Positions 35,398 through 42,682 of a DNA stretch of 64,000 bases are shown here, in pieces. Positions within the stretch are counted from its first letter, which is position 1; each line of letters starts with the position of its first letter. The stretch comes from Curvibacter sp. PAE-UM (GTDB lineage: Bacteria > Pseudomonadota > Gammaproteobacteria > Burkholderiales > Burkholderiaceae_C): NCBI RefSeq assembly GCF_001432305.1, contig NZ_KQ483358.1, positions 2,355,822-2,419,821 on the forward strand, in the 5' to 3' direction. The notes under the pieces are model-generated. The model had not been told where the DNA came from, did not search any database, and saw only the letters and a program-made list of their open reading frames with translations. The translations under genes were made by a program, and so were the position numbers.

Positions 35398-35473
35398 GAC
35401 TTTCACGCGTTTCATATCAAAGCAGCAGGGGGGAGGGGCCGGTGCCGGTGGTCGTGGACCTGGTCTCTGGCCT

Positions 35474-35557
35474 GCTTCCCTGCGTGAGCATTACCTCAAT
35501 CAGGTTCAAAGGGACTTTCTCAGTCGACGCGGTTGGCACCGCGGCAACACCCCTAGC
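35474..35557 (-). ncRNA. TPP riboswitch (THI element), minus strand
   Basis: Reading the minus strand from 35557 gives every conserved block of the THI box in order: GCTAGGGGTG, a P3 arm with CCGCGG and CCGCG segments, CTGAGA, CCCTTTGAACCTGAT, GGTAATGC, and GCAGGGAAGC closing P1 (GCT with AGC). The element points toward thiD's 3' end, antisense to it, and then to thiO some 950 nt on. Sequence after the element is C-rich and G-poor in places and has no hairpin with a T-run, so Rho-dependent control is more likely than intrinsic termination; that is inference. Confidence 0.92.
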
Positions 35558-35584
35558 GGATGCGCTCCAAAGAGCACGAAGCGT

Positions 35585-35590
35585 ATTTTA
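35585..35590 (-). promoter_or_regulatory. Candidate -10 box of the TPP riboswitch transcript
   Basis: TAAAAT on the minus strand lies about 28 nt before the riboswitch core and just after the terminator of the upstream ferredoxin-reductase gene. So the riboswitch appears to start its own transcript. The -35 region is T-rich but not a good TTGACA match. Confidence 0.45.
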
Positions 35591-35607
35591 GTCCCCGGGC
35601 GGGCAAA

Positions 35608-35633
35608 GAAAAAGCCCGCCGGGTGGCGGGCTT
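35608..35633 (-). terminator. Rho-independent terminator after the ferredoxin reductase gene
   Basis: On the minus strand an AAGCCCGCC stem, ACCC loop and GGCGGGCTT complement are followed by TTTTTCTTT. It begins about 30 nt after the reductase stop codon and closes the long sulfur/ferredoxin transcription unit. Confidence 0.88.
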
Positions 35634-35661
35634 GATCTCTTTTCCGGTTTCTTGACGCCGG

Positions 35662-36762
35662 TCAGTCGAACACCGGCGATTCCACGCCCAATACCTTGTG
35701 CAGCTTGGGGCTGGTGGTCGTGTACTGCAGGTGCACCTTCTTCTCGGGGAAGATGATGGGCATGGCGCCGAAGGCGGCCAGCGCGCATTCGTGGAAGCCC
35801 GAGAGGATGAGCTTCTTCTTGCCGGGGTAGGTGTTGATGTCGCCCACGGCAAAGATGCCGGGCACGCTGGTGGAGAACTTCTCGGTGTCCACCACGAGCT
35901 GCTTGCGCTCGATCTGCAGGCCCCACTCGGCGATCGGGCCGAGCTTCGGGCTCAGGCCGAAGAAGACCAGCAGCACGTCCAGCGGCACCACGCGGGTGAC
36001 ACCGTCGCCGCCCGTGACCTTGATGGCGCTGAGCTTGCCGTCGGTCTCGTCGAAACCCGTGACCTGGCCGACGATGAACTGCATCTCGTAGGCGTCGCAC
36101 AGCTCGCGCATCTTGGCCACACTGGCCGGGGCGGCCTTGAAGCCGTCGCGGCGGTGCAGCAGGATCACGCTCTCGGCCTTGTTCGGGCCTTCATTGGTGA
36201 AGTTCAGCGTCCAGTCCAGGGCGGAGTCGCCGCCGCCCACGACCACCAGGTTCTTGCCGGCGAAGTCGGCCGGGTTCTTCACGCGGTAGTGCAGCTGCGT
36301 GCCCTCGAACTTGTCCAGGCCGTCCACCTTGAGCGTGCGCGGCTGGAAGGCGCCCACGCCAGCGGCGATGAAGATGGTCTTGGTCAGGAACTGGGTGCCC
36401 TTGCTGGTCTCGACGAAGAAACGGCCGTCGTCCTGCTTGCGCACCACGGTCACTTCCTGGCCCAGGTGGAAGGTCGCGCCGAAGGGCTCGATCTGCTTGA
36501 GCAGGGAATCCGTCAGTTCCTTGCCGGTGCATACGGGCACGGCCGGAATGTCGTAGATCGGCTTGTCGGGGTAGAGCTCCATGGGCTGGCCGCCGGGGTA
36601 GGCGAGCGAGTCGATCACATGGGCCTTGATTTCGAGCAGGCCGAGCTCGAAGACCTGGAACAGGCCGACAGGGCCGGCGCCGACGATCACGGCATCGGTT
36701 TCGATCGGGCCTTCATGGGCCTGGGCGGTCTGGATCACGGCGGGACTGAGTTTGGGTTCCAT
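35662..36762 (-). CDS. Ferredoxin/flavodoxin--NADP+ reductase (thioredoxin-reductase-like type)
   Basis: A 366-residue FAD/NAD(P)-binding protein. The N-terminal FAD Rossmann loop ([17 protein letters not shown]) and a second nucleotide-binding loop ([18 protein letters not shown]) are separated by the segment where thioredoxin reductase has CxxC, which is absent here. This pattern fits the TrxR-like ferredoxin-NADP reductases. The C-terminal FAD loop [17 protein letters not shown] is intact. The start [11 protein letters not shown] at 36762 follows fdxA by 14 bp and lacks a Shine-Dalgarno; the leader is pyrimidine-rich. The adjacent ferredoxin is the obvious partner. Confidence 0.87.
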   Translation of the reverse strand: MEPKLSPAVIQTAQAHEGPIETDAVIVGAGPVGLFQVFELGLLEIKAHVIDSLAYPGGQPMELYPDKPIYDIPAVPVCTGKELTDSLLKQIEPFGATFHLGQEVTVVRKQDDGRFFVETSKGTQFLTKTIFIAAGVGAFQPRTLKVDGLDKFEGTQLHYRVKNPADFAGKNLVVVGGGDSALDWTLNFTNEGPNKAESVILLHRRDGFKAAPASVAKMRELCDAYEMQFIVGQVTGFDETDGKLSAIKVTGGDGVTRVVPLDVLLVFFGLSPKLGPIAEWGLQIERKQLVVDTEKFSTSVPGIFAVGDINTYPGKKKLILSGFHECALAAFGAMPIIFPEKKVHLQYTTTSPKLHKVLGVESPVFD

Positions 36763-36776
36763 CGGTAAAGGGAGGG

Positions 36777-37106
36777 TTAGCGCACAAGCTCTTTGAGCTT
36801 GCCGGTCTTGTCTTTCCACTCGTCTGCGTCAGGCAGGGCGGGCTTGCGTTTGGTGATGCTCTTCCAGGTCGGCAGCTTGGCCAGATCGGCGTTGAGCTTG
36901 GTCATGTGCTGCTGGTCGGCCGGCACGTCCTCTTCGGCGTAGATGGCGTTGACCGGGCACTCGGGGATGCAGACGGCGCAGTCGATGCATTCGTCCGGAT
37001 CGATGGTCAGGAAGTTCGGACCTTCGCGGAAGCAGTCGACGGGGCAGACATCCACACAGTCGGTGTATTTGCAGCGGATGCAGGATTCGATGACGACGTG
37101 GGTCAT
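36777..37106 (-). CDS. fdxA: Seven-iron ferredoxin FdxA
   Basis: A 109-residue electron carrier. The first cluster region has C9, C12, C17 and C21-Pro, the second C40-x2-C43-x2-C46-x3-C50-Pro, as in Azotobacter FdI-type [3Fe-4S][4Fe-4S] ferredoxins. The C-terminal half is a long helical extension ([15 protein letters not shown]), typical of this class. It lies between cysN (113 bp away) and the ferredoxin reductase on the same strand. It may feed CysI, which has no flavoprotein partner here. Confidence 0.92.
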   Translation of the reverse strand: MTHVVIESCIRCKYTDCVDVCPVDCFREGPNFLTIDPDECIDCAVCIPECPVNAIYAEEDVPADQQHMTKLNADLAKLPTWKSITKRKPALPDADEWKDKTGKLKELVR

Positions 37107-37138
37107 GTTGTAGTTCTGGCTAAGACTAAAAGGCCTTG

Positions 37139-37144
37139 ATTTTA
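37139..37144 (-). promoter_or_regulatory. Candidate -10 box of fdxA
   Basis: TAAAAT on the minus strand lies 32 nt before the fdxA ATG in the AT-rich 113-bp gap after cysN. No clear -35, so a separate promoter is possible but not established. The gap also holds a small GGCTTT/AAAGCC hairpin (37147-37163) without a T-run. Confidence 0.3.
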
Positions 37145-37219
37145 TTGGCTTTTGAAGAAAGCCGGGAATTCTCGCCCTTGTCAGGCAGAGGGTTGTTGAG
37201 ATGGATCAATCCCTGGGGG

Positions 37220-38473
37220 TCAATTCACCAGCACCGCCCCCGAGGTCTTGTGGCTGGCCGTGTCCACCAAAATCAACGAACCCAGGCCGCGCGAGCGGGC
37301 AAAGGACAGGGCCGGAATCGCTTCCTGCAGGGCCAGTTCCACGTGGCCGATGGCATTGGGCTCCAGCTGGGTGGCGTCCTCCTCGGCCAGGGTATTGATG
37401 TCCAGGCGGTGCACGATGCGCTTGACCCGGGCCTTGACCCAGCGGTGCCCGTGCAGCGCCCAGTAGACCCGGCCGGCCACCAGCGGCTCGTCGTCCATCC
37501 AGGCCACGGTGGCCAGCAGTTCGCGCGAGGTCTGGTCCTGGCCCTCGGCCAGCAGCCAGTCGCCGCGCGAGACGTCCACCTCGCGGTCCAGCACGATGCC
37601 GGCACTGTGCCCGGCCACCACGCTGCCGGGCTGGCGCACGTGGTTCAGCACCTGGGCCACGGTGGCACTCTGTCCGCTGGGGAAGATGCGCACGGTGTCG
37701 CCGGCCTGCACGCCGCCGGCGGCCACACGGCCCCAGAAGACACGGCGGCCCTGGCTGGTATCGCTGGAGGACGAGAACTTCTCGACCCACTGCACCGGGA
37801 AGGCCAGGGGCAGGGCCGTGTCGGCAGCCGTTACCGGCAGCTGTTCCAGGATGTCCAGCAGGGTCGGGCCGTGGTAGCCGCACCAGCCGGCCTGCTCAGG
37901 CGCGTCGACCACGTTCCAGCCCTGCAGGGCCGAAACCGGCACGGTGGCGCGCACGTCCAGGCCCGCGTTCCGGGCAAAGGCCTGCAGGGCGGCGCTGATG
38001 TGCTTGAAAGCCATTGAGGCATCGTCCACCGCGTCCAGTTTGTTGACCGCGAAGACGATGGAGGGCACACGCAGCAGCTGCAGCAGCAGGCTGTGGCGGC
38101 GCGTTTGCGGCAGCAGGTCCAGGGCCGGGTTCTGCCAGTCCAGCTTGGTGGCGTCGACCAGCACCACGGCGGCGTCGGCGCTGGAAGCGGCCGTGACCAT
38201 GTTGCGGGTGTACTGCTCATGACCCGGTGCGTCGCCGATGATGAACTTGCGCGTCTCGGTGCTGAAGTAACGGTAGGCCACGTCGATGGTGATGCCCTGC
38301 TCGCGTTCGGCACTCAGGCCATCGGTCAGCAGGGCCAGGTCGGTCTGGCCCTGGCGTTGCACGCCGGCCAGGTGGTCCTGCAGCACGGCGCGGGTGTCGA
38401 CCAGCAGGCGGCCGATCAGGGTGCTCTTGCCGTCGTCCACCGAGCCGCAGGTGATGAATTTGAGTGCGTCCAT
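37220..38473 (-). CDS. cysN: Sulfate adenylyltransferase subunit 1 CysN (GTPase)
   Basis: The regulatory GTPase of ATP sulfurylase, 417 residues. G motifs: P-loop CGSVDDGKSTLIG, switch II GDAPGHEQYT and NKLD, followed by EF-Tu-like beta-barrel domains. It is not fused to an APS kinase (CysC), which agrees with an APS-reducing CysH in the same operon. It follows cysD after an 88-bp gap that carries a repeat-like palindrome cluster. Confidence 0.96.
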   Translation of the reverse strand: MDALKFITCGSVDDGKSTLIGRLLVDTRAVLQDHLAGVQRQGQTDLALLTDGLSAEREQGITIDVAYRYFSTETRKFIIGDAPGHEQYTRNMVTAASSADAAVVLVDATKLDWQNPALDLLPQTRRHSLLLQLLRVPSIVFAVNKLDAVDDASMAFKHISAALQAFARNAGLDVRATVPVSALQGWNVVDAPEQAGWCGYHGPTLLDILEQLPVTAADTALPLAFPVQWVEKFSSSSDTSQGRRVFWGRVAAGGVQAGDTVRIFPSGQSATVAQVLNHVRQPGSVVAGHSAGIVLDREVDVSRGDWLLAEGQDQTSRELLATVAWMDDEPLVAGRVYWALHGHRWVKARVKRIVHRLDINTLAEEDATQLEPNAIGHVELALQEAIPALSFARSRGLGSLILVDTASHKTSGAVLVN

Positions 38474-38491
38474 CAGATGGACTCCTGCCGG

Positions 38492-38545
38492 GCCGCCCCA
38501 AAGGAGGCCAAGGCCCCCTCAGGGGGCAGCGAATACACGAAGTGA
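38492..38545. repeat. Mini-palindrome cluster in the cysD-cysN gap
   Basis: The gap between co-directional cysD and cysN holds adjacent short palindromes: a GGCC..CCAAAGG..GGCC hairpin, a perfect GCCCCC-TCA-GGGGGC hairpin (38513-38527) and CAC-GAA-GTG (38536-38544). They resemble intergenic repeats I associate with Comamonadaceae, but copy number cannot be judged here. No T-run follows, so it is not a terminator. Confidence 0.5.
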
Positions 38546-38561
38546 TGAGCGTGGGGGAACA

Positions 38562-39527
38562 TTAGAAATACCCGTCTTTCTTGCGTTTTTCCATCGAGGC
38601 GTCCGAGGTCTGGTCGTCCATGCGCGTGGCGCCGCGCTCGCTGACCTCGGCGGCCAGGGTTTCGATCACGATGTCAGCGGCCGTGGCGGCCGTGCTGGCC
38701 ACCGGGCAGGTGCAGGTGATGTCGCCCACGGTGCGGAAGCGCACGTCGCGCACGATGACCTGTTCGCCCTCACGCGGGGGGGTGAGTTCGGTCACGGGGG
38801 CCAGCATGCCGCGACGGTCCACCACCTCGCGTTTGTGCGTGTAGTAGATCGAGGGCAGGGCGATGGCCTCGCGCTCGATGTACTGCCAGACGTCCAGCTC
38901 GGTCCAGTTGGAGATTGGGAACACGCGGAAGTGTTCGCCCGGGGCCAGGCGGGTGTTGAACAGGGTCCAGAGCTCGGGGCGCTGGGCCTTGGGCTGCCAT
39001 TGGCCGAAGCTGTCGCGGTGCGAGAAGATGCGCTCCTTGGCGCGGGCTTTTTCCTCGTCGCGGCGGGCGCCACCGATCAGCGCGTCGAAGCGGAATTCCT
39101 CGATGGCTTCGAGCAGCGTCACCGACTGGTGCACGTTGCGGCTCTCGCCCGGGTGGGCCAGGCGCACGGTGCCGCGTTGCATGGAGTCTTCCACGCTGCG
39201 CACGATGAGCTCGGCGCCGAGCTCCTTGGCGCGCTGGTCACGGAAATCGGTCACTTCGGGGAAGTTGTGGCCGGTGTCGATCATCAGCAGCGGGTAGGGC
39301 AGGCGGCCGCTACCGGAGGGGCCGTCCTTGCCCCCGAAGGCTTTCTCGGCGCACTTGAGCATCACCAGCGAATCCTTGCCACCCGAGAACAGCAGGGTGG
39401 GGCGCTCGAAAGTGGCCGCGACCTCTCGCAGGATGAAGATGGTCTCTTCCTCGAGCGCGTCGAGGTGGGCATTGCTCAGATGGTGCACGGTTTGCTTCAG
39501 CAGTTCTTGCTCGGTGCGGGCGTTCAT
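38562..39527 (-). CDS. cysD: Sulfate adenylyltransferase subunit 2 CysD
   Basis: The catalytic ATP sulfurylase subunit of 321 residues, forming APS from sulfate and ATP with CysN. The PP-loop LLFSGGKDSLVMLK, the LMIDTGHNFPEVTDFRD segment, GGARRDEEKARAKERIFS and the C-terminal TAATAADIV region are typical. The start MNARTEQELL at 39527 overlaps the cysH stop (ATGA, 39524-39527), so the two are translationally coupled in spite of the insertion in the cysH 3' end. Confidence 0.96.
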   Translation of the reverse strand: MNARTEQELLKQTVHHLSNAHLDALEEETIFILREVAATFERPTLLFSGGKDSLVMLKCAEKAFGGKDGPSGSGRLPYPLLMIDTGHNFPEVTDFRDQRAKELGAELIVRSVEDSMQRGTVRLAHPGESRNVHQSVTLLEAIEEFRFDALIGGARRDEEKARAKERIFSHRDSFGQWQPKAQRPELWTLFNTRLAPGEHFRVFPISNWTELDVWQYIEREAIALPSIYYTHKREVVDRRGMLAPVTELTPPREGEQVIVRDVRFRTVGDITCTCPVASTAATAADIVIETLAAEVSERGATRMDDQTSDASMEKRKKDGYF

Positions 39528-40441
39528 GCTTGCGCTCCTTGTTTCAGGGGTTCTTGTTGGACGTGCAAGCCGCATTCCTTCGCGTTCTCGTTTTGGCTAC
39601 GGCCGGGCTCTGGCGAGCCCTTGACTTCAGCTGCGCTGAAGTCAGCCTGCGCCGAAACGAAAGCGCCATGCGTGTCGCTTTGCGACACGGCCACTTCGTG
39701 GCTGGAATGCGGTTTGACATGCAAACCGCATTCCTTGGCGCTTTCGTTTTCCCACCACCAGCGCCCTGCGCGGAAGTCCTCGCCCAGCGAAATCGCGCGG
39801 GTGCAGGGCTCGCAACCGATGCTGGGGTAGAACTGGTCGTGCAACTGGTTGTAGGCCACGTTGTTCTGCTGGATGTAGAACCAGACGTCGCCCCAGGTCC
39901 ACTCGGCCAGGGGATTGAACTTCAGGCGGTGCGCGTTGCTGTCGTCGATGAAGGGCACTTCGGCGCGCGCGCCGGACTGCTCGCGGCGCAGGCCCGTGAC
40001 CCAGGCGCGTTTGTCGGCCAGGGCCCGCTCCAGCGGCTCCATCTTGCGGATCTGGCAGCAGGCCTTGCGCAGCTCGATGCTCTTGTACATCGCGTCCTTG
40101 CCTTCGCGCTGCACGAAAGTCACCACGGCCTCGGTCTGCGGCTGGAAGATTTCCACCGGCGCGCGTGATGTGGCCTTGAGCTGGTGCATCAGTTCCAGCG
40201 TCTGCGTGTGCAGGCGGCCTGTGTCGAGCACGAAGATGCCGATGTTCAGGTGCAGGGTGTTGATCAGGTGGGCCAGCACCATGTCCTCGGCGCCCAGGCT
40301 GCAGGCCAGGCTGACCAGGGAGGGGCCGCCGGGCATGACGGGCGCGTAGTCGCGCGCCGCCTGCTCCAGCAGTTCCTGCGTGCGGGCCAGCTTGGTCGCG
40401 TAGTCGCTGCTGGCGCGGGCGTTGATTTCGGTGGCTTTCAT
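39524..40441 (-). CDS. cysH: Adenylyl-sulfate (APS) reductase CysH with duplicated catalytic tail
   Basis: This enzyme reduces activated sulfate to sulfite with thioredoxin. The PAPS-reductase fold is clear (SLACSLGAEDMVLAHLI, VLDTGRLHTQT, GLRREQSGAR). Cysteine pairs C128-C129 and C210-x2-C213 are the [4Fe-4S] ligands of the APS-specific class, so APS rather than PAPS is the likely substrate. The catalytic C-terminal motif KECGLH occurs twice, at C238 and C290. Between them are about 43 residues encoded by a hairpin-rich insertion (39605-39734). Total length is 305, against about 240-250 for homologues. Frame and coupling to cysD are kept. Confidence 0.92.
   Translation of the reverse strand: MKATEINARASSDYATKLARTQELLEQAARDYAPVMPGGPSLVSLACSLGAEDMVLAHLINTLHLNIGIFVLDTGRLHTQTLELMHQLKATSRAPVEIFQPQTEAVVTFVQREGKDAMYKSIELRKACCQIRKMEPLERALADKRAWVTGLRREQSGARAEVPFIDDSNAHRLKFNPLAEWTWGDVWFYIQQNNVAYNQLHDQFYPSIGCEPCTRAISLGEDFRAGRWWWENESAKECGLHVKPHSSHEVAVSQSDTHGAFVSAQADFSAAEVKGSPEPGRSQNENAKECGLHVQQEPLKQGAQA
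39562..39737. repeat. Hairpin-rich in-frame insertion with duplicated flank in cysH
   Basis: Five perfect hairpins lie in a row: 39605-39620 (GGGCTC stem), 39623-39643 (GACTTCAGC stem), 39672-39688 (GTGTCGC stem), 39690-39702 (GCCAC stem) and 39704-39734 (13-bp GGAATGCGGTTTG stem, 5-nt loop). The sequence encoding AKECGLHV occurs on both sides, with corresponding points 156 bp (52 codons) apart. No transposase or known element is recognised. Confidence 0.8.
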
Positions 40442-40452
40442 CCGGGGCTTTC

Positions 40453-40833
40453 TCAGGCGGCCTGCACAAAACGCGGGCGGGGCAACACGGCGTCGCCCTG
40501 GTAGTGGCTCTTGAAACGGGTCAATTGGCGCTCGGCCACGGCCAGGTCCTGGTCGGCCCGCAGCACGGCCACGTCGAAGCCGTTGCGGACCAGCAGGGGC
40601 AGCTGGTCGACCAGCACGTCGCCGGTGGCGCGGATCTCGCCCTGGTAGCCCAGGCGGCGGCGCAAGAGATGCGCCTGGCTGTGCGCGCGCCCGTCGGTGA
40701 AGCTGGGAAAGTGCAGGTCGATGCGGGCCAGGCCTTCCAGCGACAGGGTGCGCGGGTCGGTGTCATTGGCCAGGACCAGCGTTTGCAGTTCCTGCGGCTC
40801 AGTCGTTGCAGTGTCAGCGTGCAGCAGTTTCAT
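40453..40833 (-). CDS. DUF934 protein of the sulfite-reduction operon
   Basis: A soluble protein of 126 residues. DUF934 members sit almost always between the CysI-type sulfite reductase and CysH in Burkholderiales and related bacteria, as here (13 bp after cysI, 11 bp before cysH). Recognisable segments are IDLHFPSFTDGRAHSQAHLLRRRLGYQGEIRATGDVLVDQL and the tail FVQAA, with no catalytic motif that I can assign. The start MKLLHADT at 40833 is chosen by family position. A role in assimilatory sulfite reduction is inferred from context alone. Confidence 0.85.
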   Translation of the reverse strand: MKLLHADTATTEPQELQTLVLANDTDPRTLSLEGLARIDLHFPSFTDGRAHSQAHLLRRRLGYQGEIRATGDVLVDQLPLLVRNGFDVAVLRADQDLAVAERQLTRFKSHYQGDAVLPRPRFVQAA

Positions 40834-40846
40834 CGTGGGTCTTTCT

Positions 40847-42664
40847 TCAGGCCGTGGTGGCCTCATGGCCGGTTTCATGGCGAGCCTGCTGGCCGGCCTG
40901 CTTGAATGGCTCGTTGCCGACACGGCGCAGGGTGTCGATGAAGTGCTCGCCGTCCTGGCGCTGTGCGCAGTAGGTGTCGATCAGGGCCTCGATCACGTCG
41001 GGCACTTCATGGGCGGAGAAGGATGGGCCGATGACCTTGCCCGGCACCGGCGCGCCCGACAGCTGTTTGCCGTCGGAGCCGCCCACGGTGACCTGGTACC
41101 ACTCCTTGCCATCCTTGTCCACGCCCAGGATGCCGATGTGGCCGCTGTGGTGATGGCCGCAGGAGTTGATGCAGCCGCTGATGTGCAGGTCGATTTCGCC
41201 CAGGTCGTGCAGCTCGTCCAGGTCCTGGTAACGCGCCGTGATGGCCTCGGCCAGGGGCAGGGAGCGGGCGTTGGCCAGGTCGCAGAAGTCGCCGCCGGGG
41301 CAGGCGATCATGTCGCTCAGCAGGCCGATATTGGGTTTGGCCAGGCCCAGGTGACGCGCTTCGCGCCAGAGCTCGGCCAGTTGGTCGCAGCGCACCCAGG
41401 GTAGAACCAGGTTCTGCTGGTGCGTCACGCGCACCTCGCCGCCGCTGTAGCGCTCGGCCAGCTCGGCCACGGCGTCCAGCTGCGCCGCCGTGGCGTCGCC
41501 GGGCGCCTGGCCCAGGCGCTTGAAGGACAGGGTGACGGCGCGCAGGTCGGGGTTCTTGTGCGCGCTGACGTTGCGCTGCAGCCAGCGGCCGAACTCGATG
41601 TCGTCCTCGGCGGCGGCGCGCAGGATCTGGGCGATCTTGGCGTCCGCGCTCTTGCGGTCGCAGGTCAGCGTGGGCGGCACGAAAGAGCTGCCGACGCGTT
41701 CGAACTCGGCGGCCGTGATGGTGTGTGGGGCACCGTCCACGTTGACGATCTGGCGGTATTCCTCTTCCACCTCGTCGATGTAGCGCTGGCCCTCGGCCTT
41801 CACCAGGATCTTGATGCGTGCCTTGTACTTGTTGTCGCGGCGGCCCCAGCGGTTGTAGACGCGCACCACGGCTTCCAGGTAGTTGAGGATCTGGTCGCAG
41901 GGCAGGAATTCGCGGATGGTGGTGCCGATCACCGGGGTGCGGCCCATGCCGCCGCCCACCAGCACCTTGAAACCCAGGGTGCCGGCCTCGTTGCGCAGCA
42001 GCTGCAGCCCCACGTCGTGCCAGGCTGTTGCCGCGCGGTCTTCGCGCGCGCCGGTGATGGCGATCTTGAACTTGCGGGGGAGAAACGCGAACTCGGGGTG
42101 CAGCGTGCTCCACTGGCGCAGGATCTCGGCGAAGGGGCGCGGGTCGGCCACCTCGTCCACGGCGATGCCGGCCAGCGCGTCGCTGGTGATGTTGCGGATG
42201 CAGTTGCCGCTGGTCTGGATGCCGTGCATGCCCACCGAGGCCAGCAGGTCCATGACGTCGGCGCTCTTGTCCAGGGAAATCCAGTTGAACTGCACGTTCT
42301 GGCGCGTCGTGAAGTGGGCGTAGCCCGTCACCAGCTTGCTGCCGATGGCCTTGCCGTCGCGCAGCTGGATGTCACCCAGCTTGTTCTGCGCGGCCACGGC
42401 GCCCTGGAAGATCTCGTTGCCGGGCTGGTCGTAGTCACGCGCGATCTTCGCCAGCACACGCACCTGCGCGCTGGAGAGTTCGCCGTAGGGAACCGCCACG
42501 CGCAGCATGGGCGCATGGCGCTGCACGTACCAGCCGTTCTGCAGGCGCAGCGGGCGGAATTCCTCTTCGCTGAGCTGGCCGGCGAGGCGGCGCTGCAACT
42601 GGTCGCGGTACTGCTCGGCGCGCAGGCGCACGAACTGGCGGTCGAAGTCGGTGTACTGATACAT
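40847..42664 (-). CDS. cysI: Sulfite reductase hemoprotein (nitrite/sulfite reductase family)
   Basis: The siroheme/[4Fe-4S] enzyme that carries out six-electron reduction of sulfite to sulfide, 605 residues. It has the duplicated ferredoxin-like and nitrite/sulfite-reductase halves. Siroheme/cluster cysteines are in IACPGGDFCDLA and HISGCINSCGHHH; arginine and lysine anion-binding residues are in TTRQNVQFNWI and NEAGTLGFKVLVGGG. No CysJ flavoprotein gene accompanies it. A ferredoxin-dependent reaction is likely, with fdxA and its reductase downstream in the same direction. A nitrite reductase role cannot be excluded from sequence, but the cys operon favours sulfite. Confidence 0.9.
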   Translation of the reverse strand: MYQYTDFDRQFVRLRAEQYRDQLQRRLAGQLSEEEFRPLRLQNGWYVQRHAPMLRVAVPYGELSSAQVRVLAKIARDYDQPGNEIFQGAVAAQNKLGDIQLRDGKAIGSKLVTGYAHFTTRQNVQFNWISLDKSADVMDLLASVGMHGIQTSGNCIRNITSDALAGIAVDEVADPRPFAEILRQWSTLHPEFAFLPRKFKIAITGAREDRAATAWHDVGLQLLRNEAGTLGFKVLVGGGMGRTPVIGTTIREFLPCDQILNYLEAVVRVYNRWGRRDNKYKARIKILVKAEGQRYIDEVEEEYRQIVNVDGAPHTITAAEFERVGSSFVPPTLTCDRKSADAKIAQILRAAAEDDIEFGRWLQRNVSAHKNPDLRAVTLSFKRLGQAPGDATAAQLDAVAELAERYSGGEVRVTHQQNLVLPWVRCDQLAELWREARHLGLAKPNIGLLSDMIACPGGDFCDLANARSLPLAEAITARYQDLDELHDLGEIDLHISGCINSCGHHHSGHIGILGVDKDGKEWYQVTVGGSDGKQLSGAPVPGKVIGPSFSAHEVPDVIEALIDTYCAQRQDGEHFIDTLRRVGNEPFKQAGQQARHETGHEATTA

Positions 42665-42682
42665 GAGAGGGATGTGTGACAG

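Noticed and set aside
34522-35415. Open frame of 297 codons antisense to the whole of thiD, downstream of the TPP riboswitch and ending just before thiO
   Set aside because: Tempting because it lies exactly on the predicted antisense leader, but there is no Shine-Dalgarno, the product is low-complexity His/Arg/Gly-rich, and it mirrors thiD codon positions. Translation there could still matter for Rho, but sequence alone does not support a gene.
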